From: Spongospora subterranea
Taxonomy: Eukaryota > Endomyxa > Phytomyxea > Plasmodiophorida > Plasmodiophoridae
NCBI GenBank assembly: GCA_900404475.1
Contig: OUQQ01000004.1
Location: 1-64,000 of the forward strand
Length of the DNA: 64,000 nt
Direction of reading: 5' to 3'
Under the pieces are notes generated by a model. That model did no database searches. It worked only from the letters and a program-made list of their open reading frames with translations, and was not told where the DNA came from. Below are positions 56,340-64,000 of this stretch, piece by piece; positions within the stretch are counted from its first letter, which is position 1; every line of letters starts with the position of its first letter. The position numbers and the translations under genes are program-made.

Positions 56340-56717
56340 TTACTGAGAAGTTTTCTGGTTCCGTTTAAATTCAATGGACTGACCAGGAAGACTCAGAGCG
56401 TCGCGTTTGTCACAGCGCGCGTGCGACTTTCGGATTTCCACCAAGGCGTGGTTCCCATACATGTTGTAAATCTTGTAGGGAATGTCAATCCGATTAACAG
56501 TCGTGCTTGGAAGTTGTATCGTCCGGTAACCCAGAATGACCTGATCCAGTCTTTTGAATGTGCCCAGAGGCGGTTTCGATCCAGTCTTGTTTTTGCCAGT
56601 TAAATATGGATGCATATTTCCAAAATGACATTGTTTTGAGAATCGGGTTTTGAAAAACTTGATGAGGGTCGGTGCTGCTACCCCTCGGAGCTCAATCACG
56701 TCGCAAATAATCCTCAT
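56340..56717 (-). CDS. Unidentified basic ORF, 125 codons
   Basis: An ATG-initiated open frame without introns. The product is basic and lacks low complexity: FFKTRFSKQCHFGNMHPYL, GSKPPLGTFKRLDQVILGYR and GNHALVEIRKSHARC. Composition and size recall mitochondrial ribosomal proteins, but I cannot match a family. It lies between THOC1 and the L2HGDH-like gene and may also be the last exon of a longer minus-strand gene. Confidence 0.4.
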   Translation of the reverse strand: MRIICDVIELRGVAAPTLIKFFKTRFSKQCHFGNMHPYLTGKNKTGSKPPLGTFKRLDQVILGYRTIQLPSTTVNRIDIPYKIYNMYGNHALVEIRKSHARCDKRDALSLPGQSIEFKRNQKTSQ

Positions 56718-57190
56718 TCTGACCTCTTCTACATCATGAGTTTTTGACAGGTATCGATAAAGGAAACTTTATGAAACTCAGGGACAACCAACTAAACGGA
56801 GACACAAATTACGATATGCAGAACCCAGCGTCAATAGCGCAATCTGCATTGCATCAGCGCTGTTGAGAGCAAAGAAGAAGGATGATGGCGCGGGAGCTTC
56901 GCGGTAAGCCACAGGCAGGATTCGACGAACGTCGCTGATGCGGTAATGCTGCAGTTCATTGAGATGTTAAATGGTCGATACCTCCTCCATATAGTTCAAA
57001 GACTTCACTGAGAACGACTCGTATACAAAGAAACGGACATGGGAGAGCAATGCCGACCGCCACCACCGCGCAACTCCAAAACCGTCGCAGATAAATCACT
57101 CGCGTATCTACAAAGGCATCGAATTGAATTAAGCAGCACACCACAAGCGAAAGCGATATGTACCACGTTAATAGCAGCGAGGGTATCCAA
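56690..57190 (-). CDS. Possible small minus-strand gene, weak
   Basis: Protein-like exons on the minus strand: an ATG at 57190 starts a hydrophobic stretch (INVVHIAFACGVLLNSI) like a signal anchor, and after one or two introns a block reads RISDVRRILPVAYREAPAP through LLTLGSAYRNLCLRL (56945-56793). A 74-nt intron can join this to NEDYLRRD and a stop at about 56691, overlapping the start of the 56340-56717 frame. Splice choices are not unique. No family is recognised. Confidence 0.25.
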
Positions 57191-57327
57191 TCGTTATCGA
57201 TGTACGATAGTTACACAATTGATAAAATGACCATTTCATCCCCTCCCGTATCTTCATCAACGCCATCCGCAGCCCGATACATCGTATCCCTCTTAAGAGT
57301 TTATATGATGATAATCCGTGAAAGTAT

Positions 57328-58719
57328 ATGAAGTTGGTCGCTGATATTGTGGTTGCCGGCGGCGGGTGTATCGGGCTGAACATTGCCAGCCGTCTTCGGC
57401 AGTGCTTGCCTGGAGCGGTGATATTATTGCTGGAAAAAGAAGAACGATGCGGGCATCACGGTTCCTCAAGAAATTCCGGGGTGATCCATTCTGGGTTGGT
57501 GAACCGTTTAAAAAAACACTCCATGCTGACCATGTGCTGATTTACATTTAGATTCTATTACACATCCGATACCCTGAAATCATTGATGACTAAAACAGGG
57601 AATCGCAAATTAACCGAGTTTATCTTGGAAAAAAAACTCAAATTGAAGCGTTGTGGAAAACTTGTTGTGGCTACCTCCGATAGTGACCTACAATCCCTCG
57701 ATATTTTGTATAATCGCGGTCAAGAAAATGGAATTGTATTAATATGCTTTGTGAACTAGACTGACGAAGCTAACCGGTTGATTAGGATGTGCACATGGTT
57801 TCCGAGTCGGAAGCTTTAGAGATTGAGCCGATGGTCAAAACGTATCAACGCGCTTTGTGGAGTCCATCGACAAGCGTCGCTGATCCCGTCGAGGTCTCAG
57901 CAGCTCAAGTCGATGATGCCATCGAGCTAGGTGTTGATATCCAAACACGTTGTACTGTCTTGGATATCTGCGACAAGTCTGTTCTTGGGAAGATATCGGT
58001 TAAAACGAATATGGGCACTATTGAAGCAGCTCACTTTGTTAATGCTGCTGGTCTTTATGCAGACCAGATTGCCCATAAATGTAATGTCGGACTGCAATAC
58101 TCGGTATCAATATTGAGGTGTGTATTCTCCCTAATGGAAATGCTGATAAGGTTCTCAGATTCTTCCGTTTAAAGGCCTTTTCCTTCACTGCCCATTGAAA
58201 CAAGAACTTAGAACCAATGTTTATCCTGTCCCTGATTTGAGACAGCCATTCTTAGGCACGCATTGGACAGTTTGCGCGTCGGGTGGGGCGAAAGTTGGTC
58301 CCACGTCGATGCCAGCGTTTTCCCGAGAAAACTATTCAATACTACCTCCGATTTCCAAGTTTTCTGAAACCTCCCAAATAGTGACAGACCTTTTAGGAAT
58401 GATGTGGCATGATTCACAAGGGATCCGTCGATTGGCATTACGAGAGTTGGCAAAGCTCAGCAAAAAACGAATTCTTTCTGATGCTGATCAGCTGTTGCAT
58501 GCCCCTTGTCATGGCAATCTAGCTCGCGATTCGACCTGGCTACGTCCAGGCATCAGAGCTCAGCTTATGAGTCGATCCGAGCTAGTCAATGACTTCGTTA
58601 TTGGGCGTGGCTGCCTTTCCACTCATATCCTGAACGCGGTTTCACCTGGTTGGACCTGCGCTATCCCCATGGCACATCATGTTGTCGACGATTATATTAT
58701 ACCGCAACTGAACAAATAA
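57328..58719 (+). CDS. L2HGDH: L-2-hydroxyglutarate dehydrogenase-like FAD oxidase
   Basis: A DAO-family flavoprotein that oxidises L-2-hydroxyglutarate to 2-oxoglutarate, usually in mitochondria. The N-terminal FAD Rossmann block is DIVVAGGGCIGLNIASRL (about 57343), then SSRNSGVIHSG. A phase-2 intron (about 57494-57551) joins it to FYYTSDTLKSL, matching HSGIYY of the family. KRCGKLVVAT (about 57650), HFVNAAGLYADQIA (about 58033), NVYPVPDLRQPFLGTHW (about 58216) and the C-terminal LSTHILNAVSPGWTCAIP (about 58618) follow in the right order. Substrate specificity is inferred from the family. No clear transit peptide precedes the Rossmann fold (MKLVADIV), so cytosolic location is possible. Confidence 0.88.
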
Positions 58720-59292
58720 TGTCCCATCGTTCAAAAGTAGCTGTCCCATTCATATTTATCGGATTATGCTTTGATGGTGCTGACATCTCCAGGATGCATT
58801 TGTTTTCAAAACTAATTTAGCTATCAGCATCCGCGTGATTTAATAAACACATAATAAAGGTTCATTTCTTTGGTCATTTATCGATCATATCAAACAGAAA
58901 TATATCGCGAGTTTCAGACTCTGGATGCAGAACTGGGCTGCTGTTCATGGATGTACAGACGCATGTCGCTGCAACCCACTACAGTACCATGTTTGAGTAG
59001 ATATCGAACAACGCGCGTAATGCTCATGTGATGTGGAAACGATATTCCTTAGTTTGTACTTGTTGGGTTGTAAGAAAAGACTTGTGCAGATGCATTTTTA
59101 TGGCAAGACAAGTCTAGAAATTGTATCAATCGTGAGAAAAATGCTGGAGAAAGTACAGACGATGGGTTGTCGGTGTTGACTGTTGAATGTTGGACACATC
59201 GTGTTGATCTACAGTACACTATACTGTAGGGCCTCAGCCGCCCCTCAGATAATGATCTTGAATGTGTTCCTGTTCAAAACTCATTCTCGTCA
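58720..59292. other. Intergenic gap, no gene recognised
   Basis: AT-rich non-coding sequence between two plus-strand genes. It contains ACAGTAC words at about 58983 and 59212, the latter within the near-palindrome CTACAGTACACTATACTGTAG. It presumably holds the 3' end signals of the oxidase gene and the promoter of the next gene. Confidence 0.4.
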
Positions 59293-59649
59293 ATGAAAGC
59301 TCCAGCTACGCCATCTGCTTCAAAGGCTCGCCGGCAAGGTCCAGGTCTATTTACACCTTTATCGGCGTCAAGGGCGCGTATGATGGGAGACGCCCTAAAA
59401 AATATTCAAATGCGAGAAGCAAAGTGCGCGCTTAATTTTGGTACCGCTCCTGATGATGTTGCCAACCCATTGAAGGTATTGCCCCAAAACGAAGATGTCA
59501 GACCACCGTTTCGACAAATTGAAAAAGAAAATCTAACAAGAATACCCGATTCCTTTGATGTCGGTACTGAACTGAACTTGGCGGAGCTGGAAGCCGAGAA
59601 GGAAGCACTCGAAAGAGAAATTGCTGAGCTTCTGGATACATCAAGCTGA
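59293..59649 (+). CDS. Small single-exon protein with C-terminal coiled coil (118 aa)
   Basis: ATG 59293 to TGA 59647-59649, no intron. The N-terminal 35 residues are basic and Ser/Pro rich (PSASKARRQGPGLFTPLSAS), which looks like a site for cyclin-dependent kinases or chromatin binding. The C-terminus is a short Glu-rich coiled coil (LNLAELEAEKEALEREIAEL). Such a layout is common among small kinetochore or cell-cycle proteins, but I do not recognise this one. Confidence 0.6.
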   Translation: MKAPATPSASKARRQGPGLFTPLSASRARMMGDALKNIQMREAKCALNFGTAPDDVANPLKVLPQNEDVRPPFRQIEKENLTRIPDSFDVGTELNLAELEAEKEALEREIAELLDTSS

Positions 59650-59808
59650 AGATCATGGATTATTCATTGACTTGCAGTTTTTTTGCATAAAACAGCATAT
59701 ACAACTAATTCAAACAATCGTGGTAAAATATATTCAATCTGAACAATCGATGGGGAACAAGGTGGTCACGGAGTGTGAATTCGGAGATGTACCAGACCAG
59801 TTAGCATT

Positions 59809-60801
59809 ATGTCGAATTGTCATTCTGCGTTAGGTGCCCAAAATTTACAGAACACATTCGAACAGTACGCTAAACAATTAGACGACTTTAATACTCGCCA
59901 TGAGTCTGTCAGGAACTTATCACGGGAGATCACCAAGGAGAGCAAACATGTATCGAGATTTCACGAGTTCATTGACCTTGGCTGATGGCTTCTAGTCTAT
60001 ATTTTTGATGCATCGCGCTAAACCGTCGGATATGAAAACGATCCTTGATCATGCTCAAAACTGTTTAGAGAAGATCAGGGCAAAGTTCGGCCGCGTTGGT
60101 GAAATGATGCATACGGAATCTGAGCGGTACAGGTTCGTGATTGATATAAAATGCGTTTTTTTTTTTTTATCAAATGTCAGGTTTCAAAAAGCAGTTAGTC
60201 CCGGATACCAAGAATATGTTGAAGTAAGTTTTAAGGATGGGAGTTTCCTCGATTTTTAATTGGCAAAAGGCGGAAAGTTTTCATTATTTTTTGTCAACAA
60301 ACGGTGGATTGATCAGCAAAAAACTGATTTGGGAACGACTTTGTCGATCATGTCCAGACATCTGCCTGCCTCCATTTTCAACCAGCGACTATTTATTAGG
60401 AATCGCAGATCTAAGGTAGACGAGCGTCAATTCTGATTCCTTGGTCTCGTTCAAATTATTCCAGCGGTGAAGTGATGAGAAAGACGGTTGATTGGGCACT
60501 GAATGGTGATATGCAAGCCGTTACCAATTCATGCATATTCTTGCAGAAATTATTGTGTGGAATCGTCAGCCTTTCTGCCGAGGTTATCAAAGAATGGCCG
60601 AACAAGGTTACTTGTTTTCGGGAGAGCACCATCAAAGTCGAAACAAGTCAGGGAATCAACGACTGTATTTGTTCAAAGCTTAATTTTTCCATAGCCTTGC
60701 TGAAACTGCATCTCAAGCGGGCCGATTTCCCCAATCTCGACGTCACAATATCTTCGGAGGATTTGTGTGATGACCGATGCAACAAGCGAGAAGCTATTTA
60801 A
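59809..60801 (+). CDS. TSNAX: Translin-associated factor X (TRAX)
   Basis: Five exons (59809-59949, 59996-60132, 60181-60223, 60270-60415, 60465-60801) give 267 aa. Family blocks: RHESVRNLSREITKESKHS plus IFLMHR (about residues 30-52), YQEYVEAESFHYFL (about 98-111), and SDYLLGIADLSGEVMR (about 135-150). Human TRAX forms the C3PO octamer with translin and supplies the RNase site from Glu residues in the EYVEA helix and Asp/Glu in the DYLLGxADLxGE helix. All of these are present here, so an active nuclease is predicted. It acts on passenger strands of small RNAs and on tRNA fragments in other species. The translin partner is not in this window. Confidence 0.93.
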
Positions 60802-61001
60802 AATATGCTTTCAATTTCCCTAGTTTTTATCACTAAATATCAGAGTTTTTTACTTGATCAGTTCCCGAGTAGCATTCAGTTGATTCCTCAAATGATCGTA
60901 TGGATTCCATATGACGCGCGGCCCAATTCTACAAAAATCGTCAAGCAAGGTCGTGCAATACGTCTCCGTCACTGTAACAAGCCACACTTCCGCTGTATCC
61001 A

Positions 61002-62080
61002 ATGGCAAGACCGGTTGGAGTCCTCCTTGTTTCTTTAATTTTAATTGCAGCTGCCGGGTCGGAGGGGATTCATCTTCTGAACGATGCGAATTTCTACGAA
61101 AAGGTCAAGGAGGGAGAATGGCTGGTGGTATTCACGTCGTTTTGGTGCGGAATGTGCAAAGAGCTCGCCCCAATTATCGAGGGGGTCAGCAAGGATCCAG
61201 ATTTCTTATCCTCGGGAATCAAGCTCGCTAAGGTCAATTTTCTGTATTCGTTTTTCAACAAACACTCACAACTGTATTCCAGGTTGACATCAATACAGAG
61301 CCGACCATTGCAAGGGAGGAAAAGATTAACGTTGTTCCTCATATTTACTTGTATATCTATTTCAAATCGCAATCGTATTAAGATTCATTTTGTTTTAGCT
61401 ACTGTCAATCAAGCAAGATCAGGATTCGACTGGGTGAGTAATCAAACAAGACTTTTTGTTCTTTTTTCATAAAACGATTGCTGCCTCAGAGGGATCCGCA
61501 CTACCGACGAAAGTAGAAATTGTGGAGTTCGCGATGAGACACAAGGCGCGTTGGGGTCAATCAGGTGTTGGGCCAGACGAGTCGGAGCTCGCCAAAGCTG
61601 AGCCAGAACCGCGACGAAAGATTTCAGTGAACGAACCTGGGTTTTATGGCAAACTTGTAGAAATAATTCAGCAGCAAGCAAAGCAGAGACCGATCGTGTT
61701 TGGCGCAATTGTGTATTGTTTAGGACTGGCGCATGGATTGTTCTTTGCAGTTGTTTACAAAGTACGTTAACAAATCCATTAATAAACTCTAGTCAAGTAA
61801 TCGACTGTTTGAGGATGAAAATGACGCGCTGTTCCCTCAAAATGTCGCAGCCAGTTACCACAATGACCAAGGTCAAGATGCTGTGAAGCCTGGAGAGAGA
61901 TCCACTTACGGTGAACCCGTTGAGTCTAATGATCGTCCAGTGACGGCACAATACACCAATAAAGAGGCAGCGATTATGGTACACGAAGTGCTGGACTTAG
62001 ACCATACAGGCACAGGTGGAGCTGTTGGGTTTTTTGAGAAACATCTTCATACACCGTACGATCATAGGGCAGACACGTGA
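61002..62080 (+). CDS. TMX-type transmembrane thioredoxin-related protein
   Basis: Five exons (61002-61232, 61283-61350, 61399-61433, 61490-61761, 61793-62080) give 297 aa. A signal peptide (MARPVGVLLVSLILIAAAG) precedes a thioredoxin domain with active site FWCGMCKELAP (about residues 47-57), a DINTEPTIAREE strand-helix and the cis-Pro loop VVPHIY. A single membrane span (IVFGAIVYCLGLAHGLFFA, about 185-203) is followed by an acidic cytosolic tail of about 95 residues. This is the layout of ER TMX proteins, which form or reshuffle disulfides near the ER membrane. CGMC replaces the usual CPxC. It keeps both cysteines. Confidence 0.83.
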
Positions 62081-62192
62081 TATCAACCGCGGTCTAGCTG
62101 GTGACGACTGACGTCGTTCGCGCTAAACCTCTCTCATTGGCAACTAGGATTTATTTGAAGTCATTTGAGGGCCGTTGGGGCAAAGAAATTCT

Positions 62193-64000
62193 ATGGCACA
62201 TTGGCAGAATGACGGATCTTATCCAAATCAGTATACTGGTGCGCCTACCGCTCAATGCTTGTTAGTGGCTTGATACTCTATTAATGATGATAATAGATCC
62301 GAATGCACAATATCACGATAAAGATGATCGAACCCCAGACCAGGGATATTACGATGAGCAAGGAAACTGGCAATATTACCCTTATGAGGATGAGTACGAC
62401 GAGGCAGCGTATGAGCAGGGAGATCCTGCTTACGATCCCTATGAGCAGCAGCAAAAGCAACAGGGATATGAGCATTATACGCAGGAAGCAGCTCCCGCAT
62501 CTATGCACCAGCAATCTGTTCCGCAACCAACAGGTAGAAAAAAAATCTCAACAAACAGATTGTTCATTTACATTGCTGTTCAATCAGCCTCTATACCTAC
62601 ATTGCAAATACCGCCGAAGCAGAATGGGACCCTTCAGGGTCCTGAACGGTTGATTATTGAAATTGCCGCCAGAGGTAGCGTATTGTTCGGGTTTCTGGGA
62701 CTGCGTCGACTGATCATCGCTGGGACATAGGTTTGGTAACAGAAAATATTTTCATGGATACGGGAGTGCAGGCAGAGATTGATGCAATAATCACAGCAGG
62801 AAACAAAAGGCAATCTATTGATATATCCCGATATCACCCATGTTCACTGGCCCAAGCTTTGAAACGAGTATGTCCAAATTTTTATTGCTTGAATCATCTG
62901 AAACTTTTTCAGGTAATTCGCGACCTTCCTGCTCCTATACTGCCGCCTATTTCCTTGGATATGTTGTTGTCTATCCAGAAAATGACTCCTAACAATATTA
63001 TCGCACTTTCAGAAGTCCTACGGCAACTTGCACCAGAAACTCAAGATTTACTTCAGTCGTTGTTTATCATGTTGCAGGCATTGTCGAAGAATCAGGTATG
63101 ACTATGAAGTAACTACAGTAGTTAAGCGGTATTTATCCAATTTCAGAATGTAACCGGGATGTCCACGCTTAAGTTAGCATACGCTGTTGGTCCTTCGTTA
63201 CTGTCAGGCGCACCAACTGGGGCTGATCCTATGCTTTTATTGACGGCCCCAAAACTGATCAACGCAATATGCGAACTTTTGATTGCTGATCCTTCCATAA
63301 TTCGGCCCATGGTGCCATCTGCGACACCTACTGGTTATGCAAGTTCCTCGTTCCCTCACGGAACTCCAGCACCTTCAACATCGCTTGCATCTACCCATTC
63401 GCAACCATCGTTGAATAATATTCGTGGACCTGCGCCTCCTCAGCCGTCTTCGCTTTCATCTCGAACGCCATCTCCTCCGCAGGCACCTAATATCCCCTCT
63501 CGAGCTCCCACCCCGCTTCAAGCACCTCTGACGCACGTTCGAACGCCTTCTCCTCCCCAGGCGCCGACAGTACAAGGACCAGCGCCCGGCTCTCGTCAAG
63601 CTCCCACAGCGTACGTCCGAGCTCCTGCTATCCCTCAAGCTCCTTTAATACAATCTCGAACGCCTGCCCCTCCTCAAGCTCCTTCAATGCCGGCTAGAAC
63701 ACCTACCGCGCCTCAAGCTCCTTTAGTGCCGTCTAGACCTACCGCGCCGCAAGCTCCTTCAGTGCCGGCTAGAACACCTACCATGCCGCAAGCTCCTTCT
63801 ATACAAGCTCGAGCGCCCATTCCTCCTCCGCAACCTCCTTCGATTCTACTTCGAAATCCTCCACAGACGCCTCCAACCACAACTCGGATGCCTGTTCCTC
63901 CTGCCCCTTCCGGTCGGGCGTCTATGCCACCATCTGCTCCTTCAGTTGTAGCCCAAGCAGGTCGGCAACGTCCCGTTGAAGCGCTGCATATGGGAATTTC
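62193..64000 (+). CDS. RhoGAP-fold protein without arginine finger, Pro-rich tail (3' end outside)
   Basis: Exons 62193-62238, 62297-62533, 62588-62674, 62731-62867, 62913-63095 and 63147 onward, in phase. The N-terminus is Tyr/Gln/Glu rich (for example DEQGNWQYYPYEDEYDE). A RhoGAP domain starts near residue 115: ERLIIEIAARGLVTENIF, then SLAQALK..IRDLPAPILPP, then NVTGMSTLKLAYAVGPSLLSG. In active RhoGAPs the first block is G(I/L)FRxxG with the catalytic Arg. Here it is NIFMDTG with Met132. The conserved Asn before LA in the last block is Lys239. Both losses point to a non-catalytic domain that may still bind Rho GTPases. From about 63400 on the protein is a Pro-rich tail built from degenerate (R)xPxxPQAP repeats. 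The right window edge cuts the gene. Confidence 0.8.
63455..63830 (+). repeat. Degenerate proline-rich repeats in the RhoGAP-like tail
   Basis: About ten imperfect copies of a 12-16 residue unit of the form PQAPxxxxRxPxxP (for example PPQAPSMPARTPTAPQAP). At DNA level the word CCTCAAGCTCC recurs. Such tails usually bind SH3 or profilin-like domains. Confidence 0.8.

Noticed and set aside
1..64000. CRISPR arrays, operons, riboswitches, prophage
   Set aside because: The window is intron-rich eukaryotic nuclear DNA. No regularly spaced repeats or bacterial-type gene strings are present.

Overview
The window is a gene-dense piece of a eukaryotic nuclear genome. Coding sequence is cut by many short GT-AG introns, most of them 40-60 nt, and genes on both strands lie close together. 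Several genes are typical of organisms that build a flagellum or centriole: a kinesin-9 (KIF9), an IQCH orthologue, CCDC77 and TRIM37. Alongside them are an Oca/Siw14-type PFA-DSP, a family common in fungi and plants but not animals, and a DDE transposase of a type I associate with fungi. Together these point to a flagellated opisthokont on the fungal side (zoosporic fungus, aphelid or rozellid grade). I cannot name the species.

Layout: 0-5 kb holds coiled-coil genes (a partial minus-strand gene, a tiny two-exon gene, a hypothetical gene, CCDC77). AMP deaminase (-) is at 5.2-8.2 kb. An unrecognised minus-strand gene at 8.7-10.2 kb carries a 300-bp hairpin inside an intron. An SH3-containing PRMT (+) runs 10.9-13.0 kb and TRIM37 (-) 13.1-15.2 kb. 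A poorly resolved stretch covers 15.2-17.8 kb. A very long coiled-coil protein with a Sec16-like C-terminus (+) is at 17.8-23.3 kb. IQCH (-) fills 23.5-28.7 kb and is divergent from a novel charged protein (+, 29.4-30.6 kb), with a 20-bp CRE palindrome between them. ROMO1/Mgr2 (-) is at 30.8-31.1 kb and a short CCDC174 (-) at 32.7-33.4 kb. Both sit in or beside a transposon graveyard (31.2-38.0 kb) with Ty3/gypsy fragments, an RT fragment and two facing DDE transposase ends.

The rest is ordinary gene-rich sequence: PFA-DSP (+), KIF9 (+), an unidentified membrane protein (-), a tandem CCCH zinc-finger protein (+), a SANT/Myb protein (-), an unresolved gene (-), a small ORF gene (+), adenylate kinase (+), an ABCC transporter (-), THOC1 (-), two unidentified ORFs (-), an L-2-hydroxyglutarate dehydrogenase-like oxidase (+), a small coiled-coil protein (+), TRAX (+), a TMX-type thioredoxin (+), and a RhoGAP-like protein (+) that runs off the right edge.

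Functionally this is a housekeeping neighbourhood: RNA metabolism (THOC1, CCCH protein, CCDC174, TRAX), purine nucleotide balance (AMP deaminase, adenylate kinase), flagellum/centrosome genes, and ER/Golgi genes (golgin-Sec16, TMX). No operon-like system is expected or seen. The most unusual items are the golgin/Sec16 fusion with fresh internal duplications, two enzyme-fold proteins that lack their catalytic arginine (RhoGAP and PFA-DSP), the intronic hairpin, and several well-formed but unrecognised genes. Most gene models were spliced by eye from GT-AG sites, reading frame and family conservation. Exon edges are firmest where exons are listed and the total is divisible by three.
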